Below, in pieces: positions 53,770 to 63,821 of a DNA stretch of 64,000 nt; the first letter of the stretch is position 1; every line of letters begins with the position of its first letter. The notes beneath the pieces are model-generated. The model made no database searches, was not told the origin of the DNA, and saw only the letters and a program-made list of their open reading frames with translations. Origin of the DNA: Prevotella merdae (GTDB lineage Bacteria > Bacteroidota > Bacteroidia > Bacteroidales > Bacteroidaceae). A program made the translations under genes and the position numbers. The stretch is taken from positions 298,808 through 362,807 of the forward strand of contig NZ_LT985325.1 in NCBI RefSeq assembly GCF_900290275.1. Direction: 5' to 3'.

Positions 53770-56700
53770 TTAGAAGTTTACGTTTACACCAAAGATAAAG
53801 CTCTTAGGTATAGGCTGAGCGTATGGGTTGCCCATTGTCTCTGGGTCGAGATAGTTGTCGTAGTTGCTTGCTATTACAAAGAGGTTGCGAGCTTCGAACG
53901 AGAGTGAAGCACTCTTTAAGCCAATGTGGTTTATCCACTGAGTTGGAAGCTTGTAGCCAAGACGCAGGCTCTGCAGACGTGCGTAGTTGCAACTCTTAAC
54001 CCATGTGTCGAGCATACTGTAGAGGTTGTACTCGTTGTATTGTACAAACTCGCGTGGACGCTCTGTGCTTATCATCAGTTTGCTGAACTTGCCCTGTGTA
54101 TTGTCTGCAGTCCAACGATTAAGTATATCGCGGTTTACATTCAATCCACGGTCGTAGCTTGCAGGCGAATAGCTTGGCTGCACTCTAACCTTCATACCGA
54201 GGTTGAATATGAAGTTGATGCCCAACTGCCAGTTCTTGTAGTCGAATGTATTGATGAAACCACCAGTCCACTTAGGGTCAGTGCTACCCATATATGTATA
54301 CAGGTTGCGTTGTTCTTCAGCTGTAAGAGTACTTGCTCCATGATTGTTAAGCTTAAGGAACTCAGTAGCAGAAACCTTATTGCCATCCTTAGTTACGAAT
54401 AGAGGATAGCCGTCTGCATCGAGGCCAGCTGTCTTATATGCAAATAGAGCACCTACGGGATAGCCTTCACGTCCAGGGTAAGTGGCGTTCTGTGCTACAG
54501 TCTCCTGAATAACCTTGTTCTCGTTGTAGCCAATGTTCAAGTTGGTTGTCCATGTAAAGTCCTTTGTCTTGATATTACGTGTACCAAGAGCAATCTCTAC
54601 ACCCTTGTTGTTCATACTTGCCCAGTTGATGGTAGTAGACGAGAATCCACTCTCAAGAGGCAGCATCTTCAAGCCTATAAGGTCTGTACTATGACGATAG
54701 TAGTAGTCTACCGACAGGGTGATGGCATTGTTTAACAAAGCCAAGTCGACTCCAGCGTTCACGTTCTCTGTCTTCTCCCATTTAAGGTTTGGGTTAGGAG
54801 CTGTCTCGCTGTTGATGATATCCTCTGTAGTGCCAGGCAGGATAGTGCCTTTCTTAAGAATACCTATAAGATAAGGTGAAGTGTTCTTGTCGATGTTGCC
54901 CTGCAAACCGTATGATGCACGTAAGCAAAGGTTGTCGAGCCACTTAACCGACTTAAGCCATTTTTCCTCCTTTGCTCTCCAAAGACCGCTGACAGAGTAG
55001 AGTGGCAAGTAACGATACTTCTTGGCAACGCCAAAGACGTCAGATCCGTCAAAACGTACACTACCACCAAATGTATAGCGGTTGAAGAGAGAATAAGAAC
55101 CAGTGGCATACCAAGACACGTAGGCATTTTCCGATTCTGTTTCTATATGCAGAGGATAGGCATCAGCCCATGTTTGGCTTGGGAATATAACAGGTTGTGT
55201 TGTAAGAGTGCGCGAGTCGTAGCCGTAAGCTACACTATAGATAGAGTTAGACTTGGCATGACGCACCTCGGTACCAAGCATAAAGTTGACATCGTGTATG
55301 CGGTTGAATGTCTTGACAAACTCAGCCATTGCCTTCCATGTCCATTGACGGTTGTGGTATTCAGTAGTCTTGTGCATACCACCATCAGGCAAGAAACTCT
55401 TCTTAACGCCATCTGCACCAATATATTCGGTGAATAGTATCTCCTTGCGCATAGCGTATGTGTTCTCGTTGGCATACTTGCTAAGCGAGTAAGAATCCTC
55501 CTGTAATCCAAACTGTGATGTAAGCTTGAGATAGTCGGTAAGTCTAAGCTCGGCATTAAGTATAGCCATCATTGAACGGTCGCGACGCTTGCTGTTGGCA
55601 TTGAGTCGTTCCTCAAAGATGTTAAAGTTAAGTGATGAGTCTTCCTTACCCTGCACATTGGTATCATAGTTATAGTTGCCGTTCTCGTCGAATGGAGTGA
55701 AGTAGGGGTTAGCCAGACGCGAGTAGTATACAGGATTGGTGAATCCGTTGCTGTCGGTAAGATATGTGTTCTGCTTACGCTCGTTGGCATAAACCGAAGC
55801 ACCTACTTTAAGCATCTTGTTAACTTGATAATTTGTTTTAAGAGTGATGTTATAACGGGTATTGCCCACACCCTTTACGGTACCTTGCTCGTCGTTATAG
55901 CCCACAGATGTATAGTAGTCGCTCTTGTCGCCACCACCCGAAATACTCATATTATACTCCTGTGTGAGCGCATTGCGGAAGAGAATATCGTTCCAATCGG
56001 TGTTAGTGTTGCGCAACTGGTTTATTTGGTTGCGTGCCGTCTCGCTCAGCGCATCCCATCCGCCGGTCTTATATGCATTGGTCTCGCCAAGAGAGTTTAG
56101 AATGCTTGCAACACCACCCTTGTTCTGGCGATAGGTGTAATCAGAAGCCAAAAGACTAAGCTCCAAGTCAACCTTCTCCTTGCTGTTCAGCAGGTTAAGG
56201 CGGTCGATATCTGTCTTAGGCATATATGTCAGTTTGCCAGAGAAATTGATAAGCGGTTTGCCGGCACGTCCCTTCTTGGTAGTGATAACGATAACGCCAT
56301 TGGCAGCTCTTGCACCATAGATAGCAGTAGCGGCAGCATCCTTAAGTACTGTGATATTGTCGATGTCTGAAGGATTAAGTCCAGCTATAGAAGTCTGGTA
56401 TATGTTGTCGATATCCTTCAAATCCTCCATATTTGGAATATCTGTACCTTCCATAGGAATACCATCGAGTACCCACAAAGGTTCCTGAGTACCGTTGAGC
56501 GAGGCAGTACCACGTATACGAATCTTAACCGGTGCACCAGGAGCGCCAGTAGATGTAATAGACGAAAGACCTGCAATCTGTCCTGCCAAAGCTTGGTCGA
56601 TATTGTTTACAGCGCCAATCTTCTCCTCGTTAATCTTAAGAGTAGTCACAGCCGAAGTAAGCTTACGGCGGTCGAGTTCCTGATAACCAGTAACAACCAC

Positions 56701-57033
56701 CTCGCCAATAAGCTTGTCGTCAGTGTTGAGCACAACTCTATAGTCGTTCTTTCCTGCAACTATTTTCACGTCTTGTGTCTCAAAGCCCATGAATCTTACA
56801 GAGAACAAATTGTCCTTGGCATCGATTTTAAGCGTAAACTTACCATCATAGTCGGTAACCGTTCCATGCGAAACTTTCTTGTTTGGTCCGCTCAACACAG
56901 ATATAGTAGCGCCTGGCAATGGATCGTCGCCCATAGTGCCATCTACCACGATGCCCGTGATAGTGCGCTCTTGTGCCGAGAGCATGTTCATGGTGAAAAC
57001 CATGAGCAATAGCATGAATGTTCTCATTCTCAT
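53770..57033 (-). CDS. SusC/RagA-type TonB-linked outer membrane transporter
   Basis: 1087 aa. Signal peptide (MRTFMLLLMVFTMNMLSA), carboxypeptidase-regulatory-like domain (GIVVDGTMGDDPLPGATISV), plug with GEVVVTGYQELDRRKLTSAV and LWVLDGIPMEGTD (SusC signature), AIYGARAANGVIVITTKKG, then the beta barrel ending IPKSFIFGVNVNF. Imports oligomers captured by SusD. No glycoside hydrolase is adjacent, but a zinc metalloprotease is, which suggests a proteinaceous or glycopeptide substrate (RagAB-like). 33 nt after the protease gene. Confidence 0.96.
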   Translation of the reverse strand: MRMRTFMLLLMVFTMNMLSAQERTITGIVVDGTMGDDPLPGATISVLSGPNKKVSHGTVTDYDGKFTLKIDAKDNLFSVRFMGFETQDVKIVAGKNDYRVVLNTDDKLIGEVVVTGYQELDRRKLTSAVTTLKINEEKIGAVNNIDQALAGQIAGLSSITSTGAPGAPVKIRIRGTASLNGTQEPLWVLDGIPMEGTDIPNMEDLKDIDNIYQTSIAGLNPSDIDNITVLKDAAATAIYGARAANGVIVITTKKGRAGKPLINFSGKLTYMPKTDIDRLNLLNSKEKVDLELSLLASDYTYRQNKGGVASILNSLGETNAYKTGGWDALSETARNQINQLRNTNTDWNDILFRNALTQEYNMSISGGGDKSDYYTSVGYNDEQGTVKGVGNTRYNITLKTNYQVNKMLKVGASVYANERKQNTYLTDSNGFTNPVYYSRLANPYFTPFDENGNYNYDTNVQGKEDSSLNFNIFEERLNANSKRRDRSMMAILNAELRLTDYLKLTSQFGLQEDSYSLSKYANENTYAMRKEILFTEYIGADGVKKSFLPDGGMHKTTEYHNRQWTWKAMAEFVKTFNRIHDVNFMLGTEVRHAKSNSIYSVAYGYDSRTLTTQPVIFPSQTWADAYPLHIETESENAYVSWYATGSYSLFNRYTFGGSVRFDGSDVFGVAKKYRYLPLYSVSGLWRAKEEKWLKSVKWLDNLCLRASYGLQGNIDKNTSPYLIGILKKGTILPGTTEDIINSETAPNPNLKWEKTENVNAGVDLALLNNAITLSVDYYYRHSTDLIGLKMLPLESGFSSTTINWASMNNKGVEIALGTRNIKTKDFTWTTNLNIGYNENKVIQETVAQNATYPGREGYPVGALFAYKTAGLDADGYPLFVTKDGNKVSATEFLKLNNHGASTLTAEEQRNLYTYMGSTDPKWTGGFINTFDYKNWQLGINFIFNLGMKVRVQPSYSPASYDRGLNVNRDILNRWTADNTQGKFSKLMISTERPREFVQYNEYNLYSMLDTWVKSCNYARLQSLRLGYKLPTQWINHIGLKSASLSFEARNLFVIASNYDNYLDPETMGNPYAQPIPKSFIFGVNVNF

Positions 57034-57066
57034 TTTTCTCTTTCTTTTTTGTTATCCTTACTATTT

Positions 57067-59646
57067 TTACTTAATCTCTTGTCCCAATGCAGTTTGTATA
57101 CGCATTATTACGTCCTCGTAGTGGAACTGTGTGGCTGTATCGCCAGAGTGGCGCTTCGACTTAAGCAAACCGAGAATTCTAATCAATTCGCCACGTTTAA
57201 TGCTTATTGCATCACTCACACGTGCAGTCTGTGTGCCACCCATGTCTATAGTGCGTGATGCAGAGCTGAGGCTATGGCATGGCATGTTAAATTCAGGCGA
57301 GTCGATAATGGCAGGCGAATTGAATATACGCTTGTTAATCTTCACTCCCTCCATCTGTGCAGCTGCTGTGATAAGCGCATCCACAAAGTTCTTCTGAAGC
57401 TGACGCTCGTCTATGCTTAGAGTCTTGCCGGCAATGGTATTGCCAAAGAAGTGCTTGTGCAGCATATTCATCATGTCTACAGCACTGAAAGCCTCCTTGC
57501 CATTAACTTGCTCGTTAGCAAACATGCGCATAATGCGACTGTTGTCGAGCATATCCCAAAGCATATAGCTCTGCTGATTTTGCAAGGCATAGTCGGGCGA
57601 CTGTTCCTGTACACCAATCGGAGTGTTCTTGTTGATGAATGTGTATTTGTTGAGCTCGCTTCTGAAGAGCCACTTAGGACATGTAAATACCTCGTCGATA
57701 AGGAACTGTACAGCACGTTTTTGCTTGTCCTTCTCTACAAATGTGAAGGTAGGTTTGCCGTCGTCAACAGTAGTGTTGTCGATATACATACCACCCACAT
57801 TGGCAAGTACATGGTATAGGTAAAGGCTCCACTGGAATATAACACCCTGATATAGCTTAGAGGCCTCGTCGTATGTCTGACCAGATTCGCCGGTGCGTGT
57901 CCATTCGATGATGTTAGGCATCACACGCTTTAGGTTCTCTATACCATAGTGAGCCGACTTCATAGCGTCATCGCCAAGGTCCTCGCTCAAAGAACGTGGG
58001 TCTATGGCAGTGCGCTGACTCTGTGTCTCGCTATAACGATATTCCTTGCTTGTGTGCTTCTTTAAGAAGTCGTTAAGCTTGGCTGTTGCATCCTTCTCCT
58101 CTGGGAACCAACGGTAACCCCATTCTATAGCCATCAAGTCGTATGGACCGATTTGTGGCGAAATCATACGAATGTTGTCTCCAGGCTGTGCTATATAGTT
58201 GAAGCGGGCATAGTCCATAATAGAAGCAGCAGTGCCGCCAACACGATCGGTAAACTCTCTTGAGCGTAGCGAGTCGGTAGGGTAGGCATTAGATGCAATC
58301 ATATTATGGCGCAATCCAAGAGAATGGCCTACCTCGTGGCAAGCAACAAAGCGAGCTGCGTCGCCAATCAATGTTTCTGGCAATTTATACTGACGTGCAT
58401 CCTTGTTGTATGCGCCAGTCTGTACCATAATCCATTCGCGCAATAGCGACTTAACGTTATGCCACCAGATGATGTCTGCCTCAAGAATCTCGCCAGTACG
58501 AGGGTCGATAACCGATGGCCCCATAGCGTTTGCCTTTTCAGATGCATCGTATGTCAAAACCGAATACTTCATGTCGTCGCCCTCTGCAGCAATACTGTCG
58601 GTAAGGTCGAACACCTGAACGGCATTCTTGAAACCTGCTTTCTCGAAGGCAACGTTCCAATCGGTCATACCTCTTTTAATATAAGGACGTAGGAATTCGG
58701 GTACAGCCTGGTCTATATAGAATACTATAGGCTTCTTTGGTTCTACCAGTTCGCCGCGCATATAAGCCTGTTCGTCCTTAGGCTCCAAGCGCCAACGTGT
58801 GATATAATTGTTGCTTGTAACTTCTTGCTGATGGTCGCCATACTGCAATCGAGTTGTTGTGAAGTAGCCTACACGCTGGTTTTCCTTACGAGCCACCATA
58901 GGCTGTTCGGGCAAAAGCACCAACGAGCTGCTCACCTCAATGGTGATATTGGTTTTGCTTTTTCCTTCGTGTACAACTGTTGTAAGCTCTGATGTAGCTG
59001 TAACGTTGTTGCTGAAAGCCTTGATATCGATAATCTGTGAGAGATCCGAGTCGGCAGAAGTGCCGAGATTGATAAGGTTGAATACGTCGTTAAAGTAAGT
59101 CTTCTTGCCGTTAAAGAGGTCGTTTACCTTAAAAATAACAGTAGACGAATCTTTAGCGACAGCCTCTACCTTAAGGCTCGCTATTAATGGGTCGATGTAA
59201 TTGTTCTCCACCGATGCAGCCATAGCGTCATTGGCATTCACTTCAGGAGTGGCACGCTGTTGACGCACAAAAACAGTTTTCTTCTTCTTGTCCCATTCAA
59301 AGCGTATGCACTGGTTCTCGTAGTTGATACCACGGTTAACACCAGCCTCGTTCAGCTCATGAGGAACACGTTGTAGCTTGTTAGATACCAAAAAGACTCT
59401 GCCCATAAGCTTTGTTGGCATTTCAAGATAAAAGTCCTGGTCCTTTTTTACAACATTCATTACACCTTTGACATTGACAGAATCGCTGCCAACAAGTTTC
59501 TTATAATCCGAATCGGTTTTCTGCTCTACCTTCTTTTTTTTCTTAAAGATTCCCATCTCGGGTATCATTTCTAATGTTGTTGCCTGGCAAGAGCTACCGA
59601 TAAGTGAGGCCGCAAAAGCCCCTAGTATAATTTGCATTCTATGCAT
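57067..59646 (-). CDS. Zinc metalloprotease (DUF5117/DUF4953 type), lipoprotein or secreted
   Basis: 859 aa. N-terminal hydrophobic segment (MQIILGAFAASLIGSSC) could be a lipoprotein signal with Cys near residue 20, though the SSC box is not canonical. The middle (~200-420) fits DUF5117. Catalytic motif HEVGHSLGLRH at 437-447 (H437, E438, H441, H447), the extended HExxHxxGxxH zinc site, with DYARFNYIAQPGD and later SIMDY just after, as in metzincins. Periplasmic or surface protease that would supply peptides for SusCD. First gene of the operon, promoter at 59701. Confidence 0.88.
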   Translation of the reverse strand: MHRMQIILGAFAASLIGSSCQATTLEMIPEMGIFKKKKKVEQKTDSDYKKLVGSDSVNVKGVMNVVKKDQDFYLEMPTKLMGRVFLVSNKLQRVPHELNEAGVNRGINYENQCIRFEWDKKKKTVFVRQQRATPEVNANDAMAASVENNYIDPLIASLKVEAVAKDSSTVIFKVNDLFNGKKTYFNDVFNLINLGTSADSDLSQIIDIKAFSNNVTATSELTTVVHEGKSKTNITIEVSSSLVLLPEQPMVARKENQRVGYFTTTRLQYGDHQQEVTSNNYITRWRLEPKDEQAYMRGELVEPKKPIVFYIDQAVPEFLRPYIKRGMTDWNVAFEKAGFKNAVQVFDLTDSIAAEGDDMKYSVLTYDASEKANAMGPSVIDPRTGEILEADIIWWHNVKSLLREWIMVQTGAYNKDARQYKLPETLIGDAARFVACHEVGHSLGLRHNMIASNAYPTDSLRSREFTDRVGGTAASIMDYARFNYIAQPGDNIRMISPQIGPYDLMAIEWGYRWFPEEKDATAKLNDFLKKHTSKEYRYSETQSQRTAIDPRSLSEDLGDDAMKSAHYGIENLKRVMPNIIEWTRTGESGQTYDEASKLYQGVIFQWSLYLYHVLANVGGMYIDNTTVDDGKPTFTFVEKDKQKRAVQFLIDEVFTCPKWLFRSELNKYTFINKNTPIGVQEQSPDYALQNQQSYMLWDMLDNSRIMRMFANEQVNGKEAFSAVDMMNMLHKHFFGNTIAGKTLSIDERQLQKNFVDALITAAAQMEGVKINKRIFNSPAIIDSPEFNMPCHSLSSASRTIDMGGTQTARVSDAISIKRGELIRILGLLKSKRHSGDTATQFHYEDVIMRIQTALGQEIK

Positions 59647-59700
59647 GGGTAAAAACTTATAAATTCCTGAATTTAATGTTATTGATTCGTTTTAACTGTG

Positions 59701-59732
59701 CAAAGTTAAGTATAAATATCCATTTGTCCAAG
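59701..59732 (-). promoter_or_regulatory. Promoter of the protease-SusCD operon
   Basis: On the minus strand, CTTG/TTGG (59728-59732) is followed after 19-20 nt by TAACTTTG (59701-59708), a good match to TTTG-N19-TAnnTTTG, about 55 nt upstream of the protease start. Confidence 0.65.
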
Positions 59733-59800
59733 AATTTATAGGTTTTTATGACTTGTTGGTGTGCTTGTATGCATAATTATGCAAAAATGTATACAAATTA

Positions 59801-60841
59801 TTAAAAACTATAGTAAAGTCGTGTGCTTAGAACGGTGAAGTCGCCATTTTTGTTATTTATATATTGAAAGTAGGGTTGCAGTGCGATTGATTCTGTCAGT
59901 TGTCTTTTCCACGTCAGCTCTAAAGAGCATTCGGTGCCTTGATTGAAGCGGGCATATTGAGCCGATATGCCACACTCGTTTTTACTGTCTTTATAAGCGC
60001 ATCCAGCTTCGGCAAACCTGTAGCAGCCGTTGCTGTGGTTTGTATTCTCCGAATATTGCAGCATAGCCGATATGTTTTTATCGTCAACCGACCATATTGT
60101 TTGTTCGCCATATATCCACCATGCGCAAGTGGTGTTGTTTGTGGCATCGTCAGATGTTGCCATTTCGCCTTCGTCATCAATTTTAAAGTGGCGTGTGTGA
60201 AGGGCAGCACCGGCAAAGTAGTGTCCTTTTGGGTACTGGTATTCCAGTTGCGACATATTGAAGATGCCGTCTCTTTTAGGTTTTATTATAAATGGATTGT
60301 TGTTGTGCTTCCATCCGTTATAGCCTACACCGTTGTATATACTGTTACGGAATGTCCAACCGCCTTTTGTAACATCAAAATAAATTGTCAGCCCCGATAA
60401 GGGATAGTTGGCTATTGGATAGCTTGCCGATATTGTAGGGAATATTCCACCTGAGCCATTGGCAAATAGAGACGTTACGTCAGACGTGAAGAAATCCTCG
60501 TTCACATTTCTTACACCAACAAACAGATGTCCCGATTTCCATTCGTGCATATATCCCAAAACGGCAATAGCTGCAAACATATCATCGGCCTCTATATTTG
60601 AGAAACCCTGCCAATCGTCAATAATAGTCTCGTTGGTCTTTGCCACATGCAGTGTGGCAGCCTCAAACGAGTCGTTGCCTTTGCCTACTGGTATGCTGAG
60701 GTTCAGTCTAAGTTGATTTAGCCAATTGGTTTTGTTGTTAAAATTCCACTGCCATTCCGTAGTATACTCTCCGCTAAAGTTCTGGGCTTGCACGACATAA
60801 GCATTCAGGCAAACCAATACTATTATTATTATCCTATACAT
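59801..60841 (-). CDS. OprB-like outer membrane porin
   Basis: 346 aa. Signal peptide MYRIIIIVLVCLNAYVVQA. The rest is beta-strand rich with alternating hydrophobics ending in aromatic LSTRLYYSF, an outer membrane barrel. Segments such as NGSGGIFPTISASYPIANYP, WTFRNSIYNGVGYNGW and FYAGAALH-like (here FAGAALHTRHFK) resemble carbohydrate-selective OprB porins. Substrate unknown. Divergent from the PCMD gene over a 280-bp promoter region. Confidence 0.7.
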   Translation of the reverse strand: MYRIIIIVLVCLNAYVVQAQNFSGEYTTEWQWNFNNKTNWLNQLRLNLSIPVGKGNDSFEAATLHVAKTNETIIDDWQGFSNIEADDMFAAIAVLGYMHEWKSGHLFVGVRNVNEDFFTSDVTSLFANGSGGIFPTISASYPIANYPLSGLTIYFDVTKGGWTFRNSIYNGVGYNGWKHNNNPFIIKPKRDGIFNMSQLEYQYPKGHYFAGAALHTRHFKIDDEGEMATSDDATNNTTCAWWIYGEQTIWSVDDKNISAMLQYSENTNHSNGCYRFAEAGCAYKDSKNECGISAQYARFNQGTECSLELTWKRQLTESIALQPYFQYINNKNGDFTVLSTRLYYSF

Positions 60842-60898
60842 ATCTGTTTGTTTGATAATGCGATTCTTGTATTACTATATAACTCTCATTTTCGTCTG

Positions 60899-60929
60899 CA
60901 AAATTACAACATTTTTCTTTAATACCCAA
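60899..60929 (-). promoter_or_regulatory. Promoter of the OprB-like gene
   Basis: Minus strand TTGG (60926-60929), 19 nt, TAATTTTG (60899-60906), then CA; ~58 nt before the ATG. Confidence 0.6.
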
Positions 60930-61083
60930 TAGTAGGTATTTTAGAAAATCATTAGAAGTATGTTAGAATCTAATTAGAGTTTTGGGTGTCTGTGTTAGTC
61001 ATTTTGCGACAATTAGTATTCAAAAGGTCGCTAATTAAGAAAACTTTACAATATATTATGGGTTTCCTTACATTGTTTTTTAT

Positions 61084-61091
61084 TACCTTTG
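61084..61091 (+). promoter_or_regulatory. -7 element of the PCMD-protein gene
   Basis: TACCTTTG followed by CATCG, 31 nt before the ATG at 61122, fits TAnnTTTG. A -33 element is not clear. Confidence 0.5.
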
Positions 61092-61121
61092 CATCGTTTT
61101 ATTATACTTAAAAAATAAATT

Positions 61122-63551
61122 ATGAACAAGTTTTACACTCTACTTCTTTTGAGTGGTGCTGCGCTTTCTGTTAATGCACAGCAAATTAATGGTAGTTTTG
61201 ATGCTGAGTGGGGCAAATGCGTTCCTTGGACTAGCAAGGGCAATACTAATGCTGTAGGCACTACCCCAGAAGGGTGGGCTATTTCTAATGTGTATATTAG
61301 TAAAGGAATAACGGCAACGGTTGGTAGTGAAATTGAGGGCAACAATGGAGGAAAGGCTGTTAAACTAACAAATATAAATGCTGCAGGACAGGCTGTGCCT
61401 GCTTATATTTCATTAGGTACTCCTTGGGCTACTGCAGAGGTTAAGAATTTTATGCCTACTAATGCCGATGGTGGTACTTGGGGAGGTAAGAAGTTTACAT
61501 ATCATCCTGATGCTCTAAGTTTCGATTATAAGCGCGATAACTCTAATGGCCCAGAAGATGCCACAGTTGTAGCTTATCTTTGGAATGGCACTTGGACACA
61601 GAAAGACGTGCCTGGAAATACATCTATTGTTGGCACTGCCAAAAAGGTTGATATGGTAGACCGCGACCGCAATGTTCTCGGTATGCCGAAGACCAATGCA
61701 GTTCTTGGTGGAGATGTTACAAGCACAGAGGGTGCAACCTGTGTAGCAAAGATCAACTATGCCATTACCGGCAACACAAAGAAGCCGTTGGCAGATGGTG
61801 AGGAAGACAAGAACGAGTATGAGTGGGTATCTAAGACTATCGACTTCGACTATGGTAACAATGTTGATGCCAAGGTCGAAAAAATCAATGTGATATTCTC
61901 GGCAACCAACTACTTTGGCGACCGCAAGTATATTGTAAAGAACAACTCGCTCTCTATCGACAACGTTAAGCTCATCTACTGGCATGGCTTAAAGTCGCTT
62001 AAGGCTTTTGACAATGAGGGCAATGATGCTGCACTTGAGTTCGACCCTAATGTATATACATATAATGTAAACTCTACTTTTAACGATTGGTATACACCAA
62101 AACATACAAAGAAGGGTGCTGGTGCCAAGGTCGAGGCTAAGTATGATGCTAAGACAGCCCAGTATGTCATCACCGTTAAGGCTGAGGACTATGATGCCGA
62201 GACCAATCCTGAGGCTATAAGCACATACACAATACAGTATGTAAAGCCGTCGCCAACATTGACATCGCTCTCTATCGATGGTCATGAGTTTGGCGGTGTG
62301 TATGGTTTGGCTAACGAGATTAACGTTACAGGCAAGTACAATGATAATGCAGAGGTAACGTATAAAGCTTCTTCAGAATATGCTACAGTAGAGAAGAGCT
62401 TTGAAGGCAAAACTCTCACAATCACTGTAAGCGAAGAGGGTACCACACCAACTGTATACACAGTTACATTCGAGGGCAAGGAGAACGATGCTGTTTATCA
62501 GATACCTAACTCTAACTTCGAGGCTTGGACAGCAGAAGGCAAGCTGAATGAGGGCTGGAATTCATTCGAGTCGGCAACAGGTGCGTTGGCTTCTTTTGCT
62601 GGTCCTATGTCACCAAAACCAAATATGATTGAAGATGGTTTTGAGGGTAAGGCTGTGCGTTTGCGCTCTGCCAATATAATTGGTGTTAATGCCAACGGCA
62701 ACCTCACTACTGGTACAATAAGCATGGGATCTGCAGACCCTAAAGATGCTGCCAACTACAACTATACCGACCGTACCAATGTAAGTGGCAACCTTCCATT
62801 CGCTGGTACACCTGACGCATTTGAGGTTTACGCTCGCTTTACACCGGGTACTGCACGCGACCTGACAGATGAGGAGAAGGCTAACGGTACAGAGATTAAA
62901 CTCCAGGGACGTATGCAGCTTATCCTTCACGATAATGCTCCTTATCACGACCCAGAGCTTGAGGCACAGGTTGGTTCGAAGATTGCATCGGCAAGTGTTC
63001 TTATTCCTGAGACAGCCAAGTGGACTAAGTTTACTGGTGAGTTCAACTATGTTGGCGAGCCTTCTGCTAAGCAGTATATGCTTGCTTCGGCTACAACAAA
63101 TCCTATACCTGGTGCTTCAAAGGACGACCAGCTCGACCTTGACAACGTTAAGCTTATCTACTGGCACGCTCTGTCAGAGCTTACATTCGACGGTAAGGCT
63201 GTAGAGGGATTTAATGCCGACAAGACCGAGTATACTGTTAAGGGCAACCTTGCTGATGACAGCAACAAGATAGCATACAAGGTTAAGGGTAAGGGCGCTA
63301 ACGCCTCTACATCAGTCGACCTTGAGAACAACGTGCTTAAGATTACTGTTGAAGGCAACGACATTAGCGTTAATGCCGACAGTAAGACAGTATACACAAT
63401 CCACTTCGACAACACTTCAACAGGTATAGGCTCTATCTCAGCTAATGAGACTAAGAACCACAAGGTATACACCCTTGGTGGTGTGCGTGTCAACGGCAAG
63501 CCTGCAGCAGGCTTGTATATTGTTGACGGCAAGAAGACGGTTGTTAAGTAA
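61122..63551 (+). CDS. Secreted protein with two PCMD-type domains and T9SS sorting domain
   Basis: 809 aa. Signal peptide MNKFYTLLLLSGAALSVNA. Two copies of the PCMD-type (PF13201-like) beta-sandwich: residues ~20-290 (start INGSFDAEW, end LSIDNVKLIYWHGLKSL) and ~465-690 (start IPNSNFEAWTAEG, end LDLDNVKLIYWHALSEL). The two ends DNVKLIYWH are near identical, evidence of internal duplication. Short Ig-like/cadherin-like segments link and follow them (FDPNVYTYNVNS, FNADKTEYTVKG). The C-terminus is a type A T9SS domain (HKVYTLGGVRVNGKPAAGLY). Likely a surface glycan-binding or degrading accessory. Confidence 0.87.
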   Translation: MNKFYTLLLLSGAALSVNAQQINGSFDAEWGKCVPWTSKGNTNAVGTTPEGWAISNVYISKGITATVGSEIEGNNGGKAVKLTNINAAGQAVPAYISLGTPWATAEVKNFMPTNADGGTWGGKKFTYHPDALSFDYKRDNSNGPEDATVVAYLWNGTWTQKDVPGNTSIVGTAKKVDMVDRDRNVLGMPKTNAVLGGDVTSTEGATCVAKINYAITGNTKKPLADGEEDKNEYEWVSKTIDFDYGNNVDAKVEKINVIFSATNYFGDRKYIVKNNSLSIDNVKLIYWHGLKSLKAFDNEGNDAALEFDPNVYTYNVNSTFNDWYTPKHTKKGAGAKVEAKYDAKTAQYVITVKAEDYDAETNPEAISTYTIQYVKPSPTLTSLSIDGHEFGGVYGLANEINVTGKYNDNAEVTYKASSEYATVEKSFEGKTLTITVSEEGTTPTVYTVTFEGKENDAVYQIPNSNFEAWTAEGKLNEGWNSFESATGALASFAGPMSPKPNMIEDGFEGKAVRLRSANIIGVNANGNLTTGTISMGSADPKDAANYNYTDRTNVSGNLPFAGTPDAFEVYARFTPGTARDLTDEEKANGTEIKLQGRMQLILHDNAPYHDPELEAQVGSKIASASVLIPETAKWTKFTGEFNYVGEPSAKQYMLASATTNPIPGASKDDQLDLDNVKLIYWHALSELTFDGKAVEGFNADKTEYTVKGNLADDSNKIAYKVKGKGANASTSVDLENNVLKITVEGNDISVNADSKTVYTIHFDNTSTGIGSISANETKNHKVYTLGGVRVNGKPAAGLYIVDGKKTVVK

Positions 63552-63557
63552 GGAGAT

Positions 63558-63799
63558 AAGGGTGTGTCAAAACTCAAACAATGCGGGCTGAAAGCCCAAA
63601 TTTCGCCTAGCCCAGGGCAACGCCCTGGGTAAACGGATATTATAAATAATACGCCCTGTAAGGGCAAAAGCGTTGATAATGAACGCTTTTGCCCTTACAG
63701 GGCGCTTTGCTTTGGGATACATTACACCCAGGGCGCTGCCCTGGGCTAGGAGCTTTTGCCCCTTCGGGGCGTACCACTTGCGACTTTTGACACACCCTC
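63558..63799. mobile_element. MITE-like palindromic element, copy 2 (242 bp)
   Basis: Terminal inverted repeats GGGTGTGTCAAAACTC-type at the left and TTTTGACACACCCTC at the right. It has nested stems (GCCCAGGGCAACGCCCTGGG, AAGCGTTGATAATGAACGCTT) and no ORF. It shares both ends and most of the middle with the reverse complement of 52093-52266, but has an extra ~70 bp containing a second CGCCCTG/CAGGGCG stem and TTTGGGATACATTACACCC. It lies 7 nt after the PCMD gene stop and may act as its terminator. Confidence 0.8.
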
Positions 63800-63821
63800 A
63801 ACTTCTTAACTCCTTACCTTC

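Noticed and set aside
53770..57033. Minus/plus overlapping ORFs inside susC as separate genes
   Set aside because: They are frame shadows of the SusC gene; none has a start context or recognisable domain.
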